Below, in pieces: positions 60,559 to 60,976 of a DNA stretch of 60,976 bases. Where the stretch lies: the NCBI GenBank assembly GCA_017540585.1, contig JAFYAT010000068.1:1-60976 (forward strand). The letters are read 5' to 3'. A program made the position numbers and the translations under genes. Below the pieces are notes generated by a model, which saw only the letters and a list, made by a program, of their open reading frames with translations, was not told where the DNA came from and made no database searches. Source of the DNA: Bacteroidaceae bacterium (lineage in GTDB: Bacteria; Bacteroidota; Bacteroidia; Bacteroidales; Bacteroidaceae). Every line of letters starts with the position of its first letter. Positions within the stretch are counted from its first letter, which is position 1.

Positions 60559-60976
60559 ATGGCATTAGATTTGACACAGTATGGCATCACTGGTTCTACA
60601 GTGATTGCTCACAATCCTTCTTATGAGGTACTTTTCGCTGAGGAAACTAAGGCTGGTCTCGAAGGTTTCGAGAAGGGTCAGGTAACAGAACTCGGTGCAG
60701 TAAACGTTATGACTGGTATCTTCACTGGTCGTTCTCCTAAGGATAAGTACATCGTTGACGATGCACAGAGCCACGACAAGGTATGGTGGACTTCTGAGGC
60801 TTATAAGAACGATAACCACCCAATGTCTGAGGCTGTATGGGCTCAGGTTAAGGATATCGCTAAGAAGGAGCTTTCTAACAAGAACCTTTATGTTGTTGAT
60901 GCATTCTGCGGTGCTAACAAGGCTACTCGTCTTGCAGTACGTTTAATCGTTGAGGTAGCATGGCAGGCTCACTTCG
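60559..60976 (+). CDS. pckA: Phosphoenolpyruvate carboxykinase (ATP), N-terminal part
   Basis: PckA interconverts oxaloacetate and phosphoenolpyruvate. In Bacteroidales it often runs toward oxaloacetate, fixing CO2 during succinate production. The first 139 codons are visible, starting [20 protein letters not shown], with the conserved [21 protein letters not shown] (oxaloacetate-binding Arg in GRSPKDK) and [13 protein letters not shown]. The gene continues past the window edge. Codon use is that of a highly expressed gene. Confidence 0.95.
   Translation, partial: MALDLTQYGITGSTVIAHNPSYEVLFAEETKAGLEGFEKGQVTELGAVNVMTGIFTGRSPKDKYIVDDAQSHDKVWWTSEAYKNDNHPMSEAVWAQVKDIAKKELSNKNLYVVDAFCGANKATRLAVRLIVEVAWQAHF

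Overview
The window looks like a chromosomal segment of a Bacteroidales bacterium, most like Prevotella or a close relative. Three things suggest this: SusC/SusD outer-membrane pairs, families typical of Bacteroidetes (DUF3098, DUF3244, GSCFA, DUF1680/GH127), and repeated matches to the Bacteroidetes promoter pattern (TTTG or TTG, a 19-21 nt gap, then TAnnTTTG). Shine-Dalgarno sequences are mostly weak or absent, as expected for this phylum. I see no prophage, integrase, insertion sequence, rRNA, canonical tRNA or CRISPR array.

Layout. Bases 1-7000: end of a membrane protein gene, rdgB, a TGS/kinase fusion, a DASS-type transporter and a two-gene membrane operon. 7.1-17.4 kb: a long plus-strand housekeeping run (miaB-ftsX, DUF3098-uppP-truB-queA-folK-S9 peptidase, argB-ECF sigma factor, then a putative membrane anti-sigma protein). 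17.6-28.4 kb: an accessory block with SusC-SusD, a GH127-type beta-L-arabinofuranosidase, a DUF3244 protein and a lipoprotein-TPR-TM-HTH regulator, separated by unusually structured intergenic DNA. 28.7-40.9 kb: minus-strand genes (TauE/SafE permease, two paralogous lipoproteins, comM, a thioredoxin-fold protein without its CXXC, a TPR lipoprotein, the aroQ-methyltransferase-rbfA-FtsX-permease run, and a DEAD-box helicase with a glycosyltransferase). 41.4-45.1 kb: the Ro60/Y RNA locus. 45.1-53.0 kb: SulP transporter, two glycosyltransferases, a DUF4143-type ATPase behind four 33-bp-phased iterons, a DUF4861-like protein and a GSCFA protein. 53.1-61 kb: gpmI with an outer-membrane protein, an Asn/Arg-rich secreted protein, carboxynorspermidine dehydrogenase-like, recA and the start of pckA.

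The most interesting system is at 41.7-45.0 kb. A minus-strand WYL regulator and a plus-strand TROVE/vWA protein (Ro60 ortholog, Rsr) diverge from a 747-bp intergenic region. That region is packed with four tandem Y-RNA-like units (42964-43483), each closed by its own terminal helix and each carrying the same TGCCGTA...TACTTC element. The second unit contains a circularly permuted tRNA module: T arm, then an acceptor stem closed by a UUCA loop, then UA, then D arm. This is the arrangement described for YrlA RNAs. Between units 2 and 3, with only 2 nt on each side, lies a separate short tRNA-like element in normal order, with acceptor, D and T arms and an encoded CCA. It could act as RNase P/RNase Z processing punctuation. 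WYL-Rsr-Y RNA loci belong to known families, but four Y RNAs with a tRNA-like spacer is an arrangement I do not recognise as described.

A second theme is repeat biology: a family of nested intergenic hairpins (3.1, 22.6 and 22.9 kb), a MITE-like 138-bp element with 31-bp inverted ends, a 125-bp GC-rich inverted repeat directly upstream of recA, and an A/C-rich leader repeat directly before the start codons of two genes. All assignments come from reading the sequence; no searches were run.
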